A stretch of DNA of 40,000 nt, taken from NCBI RefSeq assembly GCF_027533625.1, contig NZ_JAQAGZ010000038.1, positions 1-40,000 on the forward strand, in the 5' to 3' direction. The notes below the pieces were generated by a model, which did no database searches, had not been told where the DNA came from, and saw nothing but the letters and a program-made list of their open reading frames with translations. Shown piece by piece: positions 24,084 to 34,699 of this stretch. Both the position numbers and the translations under genes were made by a program. Each line of letters starts with the position of its first letter. Within the stretch, counting starts at the first letter, position 1. The stretch comes from Paenibacillus gyeongsangnamensis (lineage in GTDB: Bacteria; Bacillota; Bacilli; Paenibacillales; NBRC-103111).

Positions 24084-25460
24084 TTATTTACCCAAGCAAA
24101 ATTGAGAAAAAATTTGATCTATTAAAGAATCGCCCACGGAATCTCCGATAATTTCGCCGAGATCCTCCCATGCGTTCCGAATATCGATTTGAACCATATC
24201 TATAGGAACATACGTTTCTGTAGCTTCAAAGGCTTCAAGCAGCGAAGCTTTGGCCTTCTTCAGCAAATGAATATGCCTTGCATTGCTGACATAAGTCAGA
24301 TCACTTGATTCTACCTGACCGCTGAAGAAAATGCTAGCGATAGCTTTTTCCAAGTCTACAATGCCCTGCTGGTTGATGATCGACATACGGACTACTCTCT
24401 CGGAACCGAACGTGCGTTCCAGAACATCCGCTTCAATCCGCTGAGGAAGATCCAGCTTATTAATGATCGCGATCACCTGCCGCCCCTCCAGCTGCTCCAG
24501 CATGGCCCGCTCGTCAGGGGTCAGCGGTTCCGCCCCATTGAAGACGAGAAGGATCAAGTCCGCTTCCGACAGCGCTTGACGCGATTTTTCGACGCCGATT
24601 TGTTCCACGATATCGCTCGTTTCGCGGATTCCCGCCGTATCGAGCAGCTTCAGCGGGATGCCATTTACATGCACGTACTCTTCCACGACATCCCTTGTCG
24701 TACCGGCAATTTCCGTAACGATGGCCCGCTCCTCCTGAGCGAGCGTATTCAGCAGCGAAGATTTCCCGACGTTCGGTCTTCCGACGATAGCCGTAACGAG
24801 CCCTTCTCTTAGAATCTTGCCCTGCTCCGCTGACGCAAGCAGCCGGTCGATCTCCGCCATGGCGTCCGTGCATTTATTTTTGATAAAAGCATTCGTCATC
24901 TCTTCAACATCATGCTCGGGGTAATCGATGTTTACTTCGATATGCGCCATGAGTTCGACGAGCTGCTGCCTGAGCGCCTTGATTTTCTTGGACAGGCTGC
25001 CCTCGGACTGCTTCATCGCCACCCGGAATGCGCGGTCCGACTTGGCCCGAATGAGATCGATGACCGCCTCCGCCTGGGACAAATCAATCCGGCCGTTCAA
25101 GAACGCCCGTTTCGTGAATTCGCCGGGCTCCGCAAGCCTTGCTCCGTATTCCAATATAAGATCCAGTACCTTGCGCACCGACACGAAGCCGCCATGACAG
25201 CTAATCTCGACGACATCCTCCCTTGTAAAAGAACGCGGTCCGCGCATGACCGTCACCAGTACCTCTTCGATACGGGCTCCGGTCGAAGGCTCCTCGATAA
25301 ATCCGTAATGCACCGTGTGTGTCGGAACCTCCGACAATTTATTTTTTCCTCGAAACACGCGATCCGAGATAAGCACCGCGTCGTCTCCGCTTACCCGGAT
25401 CACCGCGATGCCCCCTTCCCCCATGGGAGTGGCAATCGCCGCAATGGTGTCTTCTATCAT
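24084..25460 (-). CDS. mnmE: tRNA modification GTPase MnmE (TrmE)
   Basis: MnmE is the GTPase partner of MnmG. The 458 residues comprise an N-terminal tetrahydrofolate-binding domain (DTIAAIATPMGEGGIAVIRVSG) and a helical domain interrupted by a G domain. Within the G domain are P-loop GRPNVGKSS (about 227-235), TTRDVVEE, DTAGIRE and NKLD. The C-terminal CLGK holds the catalytic Cys. All motifs are intact. It follows a terminator behind jag, so it probably has its own promoter in 25461-25565. Confidence 0.98.
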   Translation of the reverse strand: MIEDTIAAIATPMGEGGIAVIRVSGDDAVLISDRVFRGKNKLSEVPTHTVHYGFIEEPSTGARIEEVLVTVMRGPRSFTREDVVEISCHGGFVSVRKVLDLILEYGARLAEPGEFTKRAFLNGRIDLSQAEAVIDLIRAKSDRAFRVAMKQSEGSLSKKIKALRQQLVELMAHIEVNIDYPEHDVEEMTNAFIKNKCTDAMAEIDRLLASAEQGKILREGLVTAIVGRPNVGKSSLLNTLAQEERAIVTEIAGTTRDVVEEYVHVNGIPLKLLDTAGIRETSDIVEQIGVEKSRQALSEADLILLVFNGAEPLTPDERAMLEQLEGRQVIAIINKLDLPQRIEADVLERTFGSERVVRMSIINQQGIVDLEKAIASIFFSGQVESSDLTYVSNARHIHLLKKAKASLLEAFEATETYVPIDMVQIDIRNAWEDLGEIIGDSVGDSLIDQIFSQFCLGK

Positions 25461-25567
25461 AGCTGCACCTCGATTTTCTTAACAAACTGGAACCTGGGAA
25501 ATGCGGAGCTCTATCCTCCATCTTTCCTGCGAAACATGGAAACTATGGAGCCCCTTATTCCACTAAA

Positions 25568-25606
25568 GAAAAAGCAATGAGGTCATAACGGACATGACAT
25601 CATTGC
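25568..25606 (-). terminator. Terminator of the yidC-jag transcript
   Basis: On the minus strand, the stem GCAATGA-T-GTCAT with ATGAC-C-TCATTGC and a 7-base loop is followed by TTTTTCTTT. It lies about 10 bases after the jag stop. Confidence 0.85.
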
Positions 25607-25615
25607 AAATGGTAA

Positions 25616-26233
25616 TTAGCGCATAACGATAACGACTCTCCGATTGGGCTCATCGCCGCGGCTGAACGTCCGAACCTTGGGATGCTGCTGCAGCTGCGTA
25701 TGAATGACTTTGCGTTCCTGCGGAGGCATCGGCTCCAGAAGCACTTCCTTCTTCGTCCGGATGACCCGCTCCGCCAGACGTTCCGCGAGCTCTTGAAGCG
25801 TCTTCTTCCGGCGTTCACGGAAATGCTCCGCGTCGAGCACGATGCGAAGATGATGATCCGAAAACCGGTTGGCGACGATGTTGACCAAATATTGAAGCGC
25901 ATCCAAAGTCTGGCCGCGGCGCCCGATCAGCATGCCGAGCTCCTCCCCGAACAAATGAATCTCCGGTTCCTCGGCATCCCTGTTCAGCTCGATCCGCACC
26001 TTCAAGTCTATCGTCTGAACGACCTCTTCAAGAAAACGCACCGCTTCTTCGAGCGCATCGGGGATGCGCTCCAGCTCCACCTTCGCCTCCCGCGCGCCGA
26101 TCAACCCGAATAAGCCTTTGGCCGGCTGCTCCAACACTTGGACCTTGACCCGATCCTCGGTCGTATTCCATTCGAGCAGCCCGCTGCGAACGGCTTCTTC
26201 GATCGTTTTGCCAGTTACCACGATTTTCTTCAT
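25616..26233 (-). CDS. khpB: RNA-binding protein Jag (KhpB/SpoIIIJ-associated)
   Basis: The 205-residue protein has a Jag N-terminal domain (MKKIVVTGKTIEEAVRSGL…GLFGLIGAREAKVELER), a KH domain with the GxxG-type LIGRRGQTLDALQYL (about 112-126) and an R3H domain at the end (ERKVIHTQLQQHPKVRTFSRGDEPNRRVVIV). It binds RNA with KhpA and affects cell elongation in Gram-positives. It lies 15 bp downstream of yidC, the standard arrangement, and a terminator follows. Confidence 0.96.
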   Translation of the reverse strand: MKKIVVTGKTIEEAVRSGLLEWNTTEDRVKVQVLEQPAKGLFGLIGAREAKVELERIPDALEEAVRFLEEVVQTIDLKVRIELNRDAEEPEIHLFGEELGMLIGRRGQTLDALQYLVNIVANRFSDHHLRIVLDAEHFRERRKKTLQELAERLAERVIRTKKEVLLEPMPPQERKVIHTQLQQHPKVRTFSRGDEPNRRVVIVMR

Positions 26234-26248
26234 ATCATCCGGCCCACC

Positions 26249-26992
26249 TTATTTGTCAGATGCGTTTTTCTTAGGCCTACCATAGATAAAATAAGATTGA
26301 ACAATCGTGAACGTATTGCTGTAAATCCAGTAGAGCGGCAGTGCGGAAGCGAAGTTCATCGCCATGACGAAGATCATGACCGGGAAGATAAACATCAGGC
26401 TCTGCATTTGCTGGTTCATCTGCGAAGACATCATCTTCTGTTGGAAGTACGTCGTCAGCGCGGCCAGCAGCGGCAAAATATAGAAAGGATCCTTCGTGCC
26501 GAGCTGCATCCATAAGAAGGAATGCTCGCTGATGTGATGGTTCCGCATGATGGCGTTATAGAGTGCGATCAGAACCGGCATTTGTACGACTAAAGGCAAG
26601 CAGCCGGCCAGCGGATTGACGCCTTCCTTCTGAAACAGCTTCATTGTCTCTTCCTGCTGCTTCTTCGCGTCGTCCTTATATTTTTCCTTCAGCTTCTTCA
26701 GTTCAGGTTGCAATTCCTGCATCCGCTTGGAGCTGCGGTATTGTTTCAACGTAAGCGGTAAAATGATGAGCCGGATTATCACGGTCACGACAAGAATGGA
26801 TAAGCCATAGCTTCCTCCGAGCAATTGGGCGAACCAATCCAGGGTATTCGCCAAAGGACCTACGAAATACTTGTCCCATGTGCTAGTCGTTGGGTCGATA
26901 GGTGATGTGCGAGCACTGGTGCTGCATCCCGCCAGCAGCAATAGTATCAATAAGAACGGCATGTATTTCGCAAGTCGACGAGTCAAAATCAT
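26249..26992 (-). CDS. yidC: Membrane protein insertase YidC (SpoIIIJ type)
   Basis: The 247-residue protein is a lipoprotein precursor: FLLILLLLAGC gives a lipobox Cys at about 23. Five membrane segments of the Oxa1/YidC core follow, including LLGGSYGLSILVVTVIIRLIILPLT, with the conserved Arg in the first helix, and a charged cytoplasmic hairpin (YRSSKRMQELQPELKKLKEKYKDDAKKQ). It inserts membrane proteins; SpoIIIJ is needed for SigG activity in B. subtilis sporulation. GGGAGG is only two bases from ATG 26992, so a TTG at 26986 may be the real start. Confidence 0.96.
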   Translation of the reverse strand: MILTRRLAKYMPFLLILLLLAGCSTSARTSPIDPTTSTWDKYFVGPLANTLDWFAQLLGGSYGLSILVVTVIIRLIILPLTLKQYRSSKRMQELQPELKKLKEKYKDDAKKQQEETMKLFQKEGVNPLAGCLPLVVQMPVLIALYNAIMRNHHISEHSFLWMQLGTKDPFYILPLLAALTTYFQQKMMSSQMNQQMQSLMFIFPVMIFVMAMNFASALPLYWIYSNTFTIVQSYFIYGRPKKNASDK

Positions 26993-27053
26993 ATCCTCCC
27001 AGATTCATTCTTTTCCAATAATACACTATACCATATTTCCGGACACAAAGAAA

Positions 27054-27437
27054 CTAATCCGCCCTATTCGTTCGTTCGGGGCGAAGCAGCAGCGATGCGC
27101 GCTTCAGAACGTGCAGCACGCTCTTCTCCAATTCGTGATAATCCATCTCCGCCGCCGGCTTCCGGGCAAGCAAGATCAGGTCGTACCCGCCGGGAATCCG
27201 GGCCGCATTCAGCCGGACGATTTCCTTCAGCATCCGGCGGATCCGGTTGCGGACCACCGCATTGCCGAGCTTCTTGCTGACGGATACGCCGAGCCGGAAC
27301 TCCTCTTGCTGCCGCTTCACCATATAATATAGAACGAATTGATGATTCGCAGCCGATTTGCCGTGACGGTACACCTTATCGAAATATTCCCTCTTGGTCA
27401 AACGATTCTTCTTATCCAAAGTCGCAATTCGCTCCAT
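27054..27437 (-). CDS. rnpA: Ribonuclease P protein component
   Basis: RnpA is the basic protein subunit of RNase P, which matures tRNA 5' ends. The RnpA core is clear: NRLTKREYFDKVYRHGKSAANHQFVLY, RLGVSVSKKLGNAVVRNRIRRMLKE (RNR motif), then YDLILLARKPAAEMDYHELEKSV. The start is uncertain. ATG 27437 gives 127 residues; ATG 27479 has AGGAAG too close, and a TTG at 27419 would give the usual short start (LDKKNRL). It lies between rpmH and yidC, as in nearly all bacteria, but a terminator-like hairpin separates it from rpmH. Confidence 0.93.
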   Translation of the reverse strand: MERIATLDKKNRLTKREYFDKVYRHGKSAANHQFVLYYMVKRQQEEFRLGVSVSKKLGNAVVRNRIRRMLKEIVRLNAARIPGGYDLILLARKPAAEMDYHELEKSVLHVLKRASLLLRPERTNRAD

Positions 27438-27605
27438 TCCAGGTTGCACGGCTGCGCCGAAGCTCCGGTTCAAACGCATACTTCCTGAATTTTATAAAAA
27501 GCGGGCAACCGGACCCTGACCGTAACCGCCTTAGCCATCCCTATCCTTAACGATTTGCTCCGGTTTTAAACGGTCCGGGGCGTTCACCCGCAGCCTCTTT
27601 TCCCT

Positions 27606-27640
27606 CAAAAAACAAAAAAGACCACTCTGCGGTGGTCTTT
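27606..27640 (-). terminator. Terminator or attenuator after rpmH
   Basis: The perfect 9-bp stem AAAGACCAC/GTGGTCTTT with a 6-base loop is followed on the minus strand by TTTTTTGTTTTTTG. It lies five bases after the rpmH stop and about 170 bases before rnpA, so rnpA probably depends on readthrough or its own promoter. Confidence 0.92.
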
Positions 27641-27644
27641 GCCA

Positions 27645-27779
27645 TTATGCGCTCAATACTTTTCTGCCTTTAAGACGACGAGCAGCGAGTACCTTACGAC
27701 CATTCTTGGTAGCCATTCTTTTACGGAACCCGTGAACCTTCTTATGTTTACGAACATTCGGCTTGTATGTTGGTCTCAT
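27645..27779 (-). CDS. rpmH: 50S ribosomal protein L34
   Basis: The 44-residue highly basic protein runs MRPTYKPNVRKHKKVHGFR through KRMATKNGRKVLAARRLKG to RKVLSA; this is L34 in full. The start ATG at 27779 follows CTAGGAGGTGC. It is the first gene of the left arm, transcribed away from oriC, in the conserved place opposite dnaA. Confidence 0.98.
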   Translation of the reverse strand: MRPTYKPNVRKHKKVHGFRKRMATKNGRKVLAARRLKGRKVLSA

Positions 27780-27873
27780 GCGTGCACCTCCTAGCGAACC
27801 CTGCGGTCCCAAAAATACCTTTTAACATTAAAACACTTCACACCGCAAATGTCAACGTCCCGCCCAAGAAAAG

Positions 27874-28197
27874 TTATGCACAACCCGCAGCAAGTTTTAC
27901 CTCCCGACGGCCTGTGTATAAATAAAAATAGGTTTCGCACGTAATTTGTCGAATTAAACACAGTTTATTAACAATATCTTGTGTTGTTGATAAGTTCTGT
28001 ACACAACCTATAGGAAATGTGGATAAGCCTAAACATTCCGTTGCGAACTAGGGTGGATTTTGATATCATGAATATGTTTTCGGTTGTGGATACTCTTATT
28101 TTTCAACAAAATTATCAACAGGCTGTGGATATCTTTGTGAACAAAGTTCCGGCCCTCTGCATAAATTTTTCAGACTCGTTCTGCATAATGTGGATAG
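27874..28197. other. oriC, dnaA-upstream DnaA-box cluster
   Basis: Between rpmH and dnaA (about 500 bp without genes) lie at least eight nonamers within one mismatch of TTATCCACA on either strand: 27874, 27913, 27985, 28018 (perfect, TGTGGATAA), 28085, 28112, 28124 and 28189. Surrounding DNA is AT-rich. This is the first half (incA/B-like) of the bipartite Bacillus-type origin and probably also mediates dnaA autoregulation. No separate dnaA promoter was assigned. Confidence 0.9.
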
Positions 28198-28276
28198 ATC
28201 CGACAAGATTCCTTAATATTCTACACCAGCGCGGGTTCAGCCATACCGGTTATTTATTTGAAGGAGTGAATACATT

Positions 28277-29641
28277 GTGGAAAGCCATCCTCATGAGCAG
28301 TGGCACCAGGTACTTTCAATATTGCAAAAAAGGGTGAGCAAACCAAGCTACGAGACGTGGCTTGCATCCACAAGAGCGGTGGCTTTCAGTGACTCCAAGG
28401 TGGTCATCTGCACTCCCAATAAATTTGCGCGGGAATGGCTGGAGGACCGGTACACGAAGCATATAAAAGAAGCCATTCAGGACTTCAGCGGAAAGCAAGT
28501 CGAACTCAAATTCATCATCGAAGACGAACCCGAAGCTTTCATAACTCCCGCCTCCCCTGCCGCCAAGCCCGTGAAAGATCAGCCTCCGGCCGCTCCCGAG
28601 GAAACGTTCAATCATATGATGAACCCGAAATATACATTCGATACGTTTGTCATCGGCTCCGGCAACCGGTTTGCGCACGCCGCATCGCTGGCCGTCGCCG
28701 AAGCGCCGGCCAAAGCCTACAATCCGCTCTTTCTGTACGGGGGCGTGGGGCTCGGCAAAACGCATCTGATGCATGCCATCGGGCATTATGTCCTGGATCA
28801 TAATCCGCGTGCGCGGGTGCTTTATATTTCTTCCGAAAAATTTACCAATGAGTTCATCAATGCGGTCCGCGATAACCGCGGCGAAGATTTCCGCAACAAA
28901 TACCGGACGATCGACGTGCTGCTGATCGACGATATCCAGTTTCTGGCCGGCAAGGAAGGAACGCAGGAGGAATTTTTCCATACGTTCAATGCGCTCCACG
29001 AGGAACGCAAGCAGATCATCATCTCCAGTGACCGTCCGCCGAAGGAAATTCCGACGCTGGAGGAACGGCTGAGATCCCGCTTCGAGTGGGGACTGATCAC
29101 CGATATTCAGCCGCCGGACCTGGAGACGCGGATTGCGATTCTCCGCAAGAAGGCGAAGGCGGAGAACCTGGACATCCCTAACGAGGCGATCGTCTACATA
29201 GCGAACCAGATCGATTCCAACATCCGCGAGCTGGAAGGCGCTTTGATCCGTGTCGTAGCGTATTCCAGTCTGATTAACGAAGACATTACGTCGCATCTCG
29301 CCGCGGAAGCGCTCAAGGATATTATTCCGAGCAGCCGGCCGAAGGTCATTACGATTCAAGACATCCAGCAGAAGGTCGGGGAGTTCTACGGGATGAAGCT
29401 GGAGGATTTCAAAGCGCGCAAGCGGACCAAGTCGGTAGCCTTCCCCAGACAAATCGCGATGTATCTCGCCAGGGAAATGACCGATTTCTCGCTGCCGAAG
29501 ATCGGCGAAGCGTTCGGCGGCCGCGACCATACCACCGTCATCCATGCCCACGAGAAAATTACCGATGCGCTTAAGGTGGATCAGGAATTATATAAAATCA
29601 TTCAGAATCTTACCGAAAAAGTAAAAAACGCCACGATGTAG
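28277..29641 (+). CDS. dnaA: Chromosomal replication initiator DnaA
   Basis: DnaA binds DnaA boxes and opens the origin as an ATP filament. The 454 residues comprise domain I (ESHPHEQWHQVLSILQKRVSKPSYETWL), a variable linker (about 85-115) and the AAA+ domain with Walker A GGVGLGKT (155-162), Walker B LLIDDIQFL and sensor motifs. The C-terminal helix-turn-helix domain IV carries the signature GRDHTTVIHAHEKI. The start is GTG at 28277 with AAGGAG ten bases upstream. Boxes lie on both sides of the gene. Confidence 0.98.
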   Translation: MESHPHEQWHQVLSILQKRVSKPSYETWLASTRAVAFSDSKVVICTPNKFAREWLEDRYTKHIKEAIQDFSGKQVELKFIIEDEPEAFITPASPAAKPVKDQPPAAPEETFNHMMNPKYTFDTFVIGSGNRFAHAASLAVAEAPAKAYNPLFLYGGVGLGKTHLMHAIGHYVLDHNPRARVLYISSEKFTNEFINAVRDNRGEDFRNKYRTIDVLLIDDIQFLAGKEGTQEEFFHTFNALHEERKQIIISSDRPPKEIPTLEERLRSRFEWGLITDIQPPDLETRIAILRKKAKAENLDIPNEAIVYIANQIDSNIRELEGALIRVVAYSSLINEDITSHLAAEALKDIIPSSRPKVITIQDIQQKVGEFYGMKLEDFKARKRTKSVAFPRQIAMYLAREMTDFSLPKIGEAFGGRDHTTVIHAHEKITDALKVDQELYKIIQNLTEKVKNATM

Positions 29642-29709
29642 ATGGTGGCCCGTTTCTATCCTGCGATCCCCAACTGAATAAGTCCAAGCCTATGCACAAT
29701 GTATACACA

Positions 29710-29783
29710 TGTGGATAGGCTTTATTTTTGCGGTATGCACTCACATATCCACATATCCAGAGGCCCTACTACTATTACTAATA
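29710..29783 (+). other. oriC, dnaA-dnaN part with DnaA-trio-like element
   Basis: Near-consensus boxes TGTGGATAG (29710) and ATATCCACA (29745) are followed by a short GC-rich stretch and then CTACTACTATTACTAATA (29766-29783), a run of triplets. It is followed by AT-rich DNA. In B. subtilis the unwinding site has this same order: boxes, GC spacer, DnaA-trios, AT-rich DNA. The gap 29642-29918 holds this and the dnaN leader. Confidence 0.8.
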
Positions 29784-29918
29784 AAAAACATGTAAAATAG
29801 AGTAGGTGTCCACATCCGGATATCTTCCGGCAAGGAGCGGTGCATTGCACACTTTTCAACAACTAATACAAGAATATGCCGAACTTATCCCATAATAGAA
29901 CTGTAGGAGTGAATCATT

Positions 29919-31061
29919 TTGAAATTAACCGTTCTTAAAGAATATTTGAATGAATCCATTCAGCATGTGTCTAAGGCCATTTCCAGCAAAACGACCATAC
30001 CGATTCTGACCGGCATCAAGATCGATGTGGATTCTACCGGAATGACACTGACGGCCAGCGATACGGATATTTCGATCCAAAGCTTCATTCCGATGGAGAA
30101 GAACGAAATCCAGGTCATTGATTTGAAACAATCCGGAAGTGTCGTGCTGCCTTCCAAATTTTTTGTGGAGATCATCCGGAAGCTGCCGGCGCAGCATGTG
30201 GAGATTGAGGTCAAGGACCATTTTCAAACGACCATCCGCTCCGGTTCCTCGGAAATTCAGCTCGTCGGCCTGGATCCCGAAGAATATCCGATTATGCCGG
30301 GCATTGAGGAGAACAAGAGCGTTCAAATACCGAGCGACCTGCTGAAAACCATGATCAAGCAGACTTCGTTGGCCGTCTCGACGAATGAAGCGACCCCGAT
30401 TCTGACCGGCATTCTCTGGACGATTGCAGGGGGGAAGCTGAAGTTCACGGCCTGTGACCGTCACCGTCTGGCTACCCGGGAAACAAATGTGGATACGGAT
30501 CCGGACTTTACGCTTAATAACATTTCCATTTCAGGCAAAACTTTGAATGAATTGTCCAAAATTCTGCCGGATCAGAATGCGCTGATCGAAATTGTCTTTG
30601 CGGAGAACCAGGTGCTCTTCAAGATGAGCAACATCTTGTTCTATACGCGCATCCTGGATGGAACCTATCCGGATACGTCCAAGCTGATCCCCCAGGCTTA
30701 TCAGACCGAGCTGGTCGTCGATACCCAGAAGCTGACGGAAGCGATCGACCGCGCGTACTTGCTGTCCCGCGAAGAGAAGACGAACATCGTCAAGCTGGTG
30801 ATGAGGGAGGATTCGACGCTTGAAATTTCTTCGAGCTCGTCCGAGCTCGGGAAAGTAACGGAGGAGCTGGATACATTCAGCTTGACCGGGGAGCTGCTGC
30901 GCATTTCATTCAACTCCAAATATATGCTCGATGCGCTGAAGGTGATGGACAGCGAACAAATTCAGATCGGATTCACCGGCGCCATGCAGCCGATCATCAT
31001 TCGTCCCGAAGAGGGCGCGAATTTGCTGCAGCTGATTTTACCGTATCGTACGACAGGCTAA
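29919..31061 (+). CDS. dnaN: DNA polymerase III beta subunit (sliding clamp)
   Basis: The clamp encircles DNA and tethers the polymerase. The 380 residues have three repeated clamp domains: KLTVLKEYLNESIQHVSKAISSKTTIPILTGI at the start, KLKFTACDRHRLATRE in the middle, and the end QPIIIRPEEGANLLQLILPYRT. The start is TTG at 29919 with TAGGAG eight bases upstream. It follows dnaA and the second half of oriC. Confidence 0.98.
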   Translation: MKLTVLKEYLNESIQHVSKAISSKTTIPILTGIKIDVDSTGMTLTASDTDISIQSFIPMEKNEIQVIDLKQSGSVVLPSKFFVEIIRKLPAQHVEIEVKDHFQTTIRSGSSEIQLVGLDPEEYPIMPGIEENKSVQIPSDLLKTMIKQTSLAVSTNEATPILTGILWTIAGGKLKFTACDRHRLATRETNVDTDPDFTLNNISISGKTLNELSKILPDQNALIEIVFAENQVLFKMSNILFYTRILDGTYPDTSKLIPQAYQTELVVDTQKLTEAIDRAYLLSREEKTNIVKLVMREDSTLEISSSSSELGKVTEELDTFSLTGELLRISFNSKYMLDALKVMDSEQIQIGFTGAMQPIIIRPEEGANLLQLILPYRTTG

Positions 31062-31075
31062 AGGAGCGTTCACGC

Positions 31076-31291
31076 ATGAAAACGATCGCCATACACACGG
31101 AATATATTACGCTCGGCCAATTTCTGAAGCTGGCGGACTGCATCGCTACGGGCGGCCATGCCAAATTTTTTCTTCAGGAAACCGCCGTCTTCGTCAATGG
31201 AGAGCCGGAGAACCGCCGCGGGCGCAAGCTGGTCGCCCAGGACCGGGTGAAGGTGGAGGGCTGCGGAGAGTTTCAAGTGGTGCAGGGCTAA
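31076..31291 (+). CDS. yaaA: S4-domain protein YaaA
   Basis: The 71-residue protein has an S4 RNA-binding fold: ITLGQFLKLADCIATGGHAKFFLQE, VFVNGEPENRRGRKLVAQDRVKVEG. It matches YaaA, encoded between dnaN and recF in Bacillales and linked in B. subtilis to ribosome biogenesis. The start follows AAAGGAGCG. It lies 14 bp after dnaN. Confidence 0.94.
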   Translation: MKTIAIHTEYITLGQFLKLADCIATGGHAKFFLQETAVFVNGEPENRRGRKLVAQDRVKVEGCGEFQVVQG

Positions 31292-31329
31292 GCTCTTGCC
31301 CCGGGCACCCGCCCTGAGGAGGAAATGGT

Positions 31330-32436
31330 TTGCTGCTGAAGAAATTGGCGTTACAAGATTACCGGAACTACGGCCGGATGGACTTCGCGACCGATCAGAT
31401 GGTCAATATCATCGTAGGTCCCAATGCCCAGGGAAAGACGAATCTGCTCGAATCGATTTATGTGCTGGCCCTGACCAAGTCTCATCGGACCCACCAGGAT
31501 AAAGAGCTGATCCGCTGGAACTCACCGGCCACGTCGCTCCATGCGGAGGTAGAGAAGCGCTACGGGAGCGTCACCCTTGACCTCTCGATCGCCTCACAGG
31601 GGAAGAAAGCCAAGGTGAACGGGCTCGAGCAGCGGAAGCTGAGCAATTTCATCGGATCCCTCAATGTCGTGATGTTCGCTCCGGAGGACCTCGAGATCGT
31701 TAAGGGCTCGCCCGGCGTGCGCCGGAGGTTCCTCGACATGGAGATCGGCCAGGTGCATCCCGCCTATCTGTACGATTTGTCGCAATACAACAAAATATTG
31801 ATGCAGCGCAATAATTATCTGAAGCAGCTGTTCGTTTCACGCGGCGCTCCGACGCTGCTCGAGGTATGGAATGAGCAGTTGGTTCAATTTGGTACTAAAA
31901 TTGTGAAAAAACGTCAAAGCTTTATAAAGAAGCTGCAAAATTGGGCGGAGAAGATTCATGCGGGTATCACCAACGGTCAGGAACAGCTGCGGATTGAGTA
32001 CGACAGTTCGCTGCAGGCGGCGCTGGAGGAAGATGAAGCTGTTTTATTTGACCATTTTATGATAAAGTTATCACAGGCGAAGGATCAGGAATTGCGCCGC
32101 GGTGTAACGATGGTAGGCCCTCACCGGGACGATCTGCGGTTTTATATTAACGGCAAGGAAGTGCAAACCTACGGGTCGCAGGGCCAGCAGCGCACCACGG
32201 CGCTGTCCCTTAAGCTAGCCGAGATCGAGCTCATCCATGAGGAAGTCGGCGAATATCCTCTGCTGCTGCTGGACGACGTGCTGTCGGAGCTGGACCGCTA
32301 CCGCCAGACCCAGCTGATCGAAACGTTCCAGAGCAAGGTTCAAACCTTTATCACGACGACCGGAATCGAAAGTATTGATTTGTCCAAATTGGAAAGCGCT
32401 TCTGTCATCCATGTTCAGGACGGAAGCTTGATATAG
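31330..32436 (+). CDS. recF: DNA replication and repair protein RecF
   Basis: RecF is an SMC-like ATPase that helps load RecA at gaps. The 368 residues start with LKKLALQDYRNYGRMDF; Walker A is GPNAQGKTN, the ABC signature lies near YGSQGQQRTTALSLKLAE, and Walker B is LLLLDDVLSELD. The start is TTG 31330 preceded by GAGGAGGAAATG. Full length for the family. Confidence 0.97.
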   Translation: MLLKKLALQDYRNYGRMDFATDQMVNIIVGPNAQGKTNLLESIYVLALTKSHRTHQDKELIRWNSPATSLHAEVEKRYGSVTLDLSIASQGKKAKVNGLEQRKLSNFIGSLNVVMFAPEDLEIVKGSPGVRRRFLDMEIGQVHPAYLYDLSQYNKILMQRNNYLKQLFVSRGAPTLLEVWNEQLVQFGTKIVKKRQSFIKKLQNWAEKIHAGITNGQEQLRIEYDSSLQAALEEDEAVLFDHFMIKLSQAKDQELRRGVTMVGPHRDDLRFYINGKEVQTYGSQGQQRTTALSLKLAEIELIHEEVGEYPLLLLDDVLSELDRYRQTQLIETFQSKVQTFITTTGIESIDLSKLESASVIHVQDGSLI

Positions 32437-32468
32437 ATCATCTTGCTGAATAAGGAGTTGGCCGGAGG

Positions 32469-32717
32469 ATGTTCATCCATTTGGGCGGGGAGAAGATTAT
32501 TCGCGCATCGGAACTTGTCGCCATCTTTGACTTATCCATTGAAAAATCTTCGAAAATTTCGAAGCAATTTATAAATTTCGCCACGAAGGACAAGAAGCTC
32601 GAGATCATCGGAGACGAAGAGAGCAAGTCTCTTGTGGTCACGCAGTCCAAAGTGTATTATTCTCCAATTTCTTCCATGACCTTGAAGAAACGGGCGCACC
32701 AATTATTAACGAATTAA
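32469..32717 (+). CDS. remB: RemB-like matrix regulator (DUF370, YaaB)
   Basis: The 82-residue protein (FIHLGGEKIIRASELVAIFDL at the start, KSLVVTQSKVYYSPISSMTLKKR near the end) matches YaaB/RemB, encoded between recF and gyrB in Bacillales. The related RemA binds DNA and activates matrix genes in B. subtilis. The start ATG follows AAGGAG about 11 bases upstream. Confidence 0.9.
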   Translation: MFIHLGGEKIIRASELVAIFDLSIEKSSKISKQFINFATKDKKLEIIGDEESKSLVVTQSKVYYSPISSMTLKKRAHQLLTN

Positions 32718-32780
32718 CGGCGATGCCGCGCGGCATGGCGATTGACAGAATCTTTCTATCTCGGAAAAGTGGGTGTCTGC

Positions 32781-34694
<1,914 letters not shown>

Positions 34695-34699
34695 ATCGC

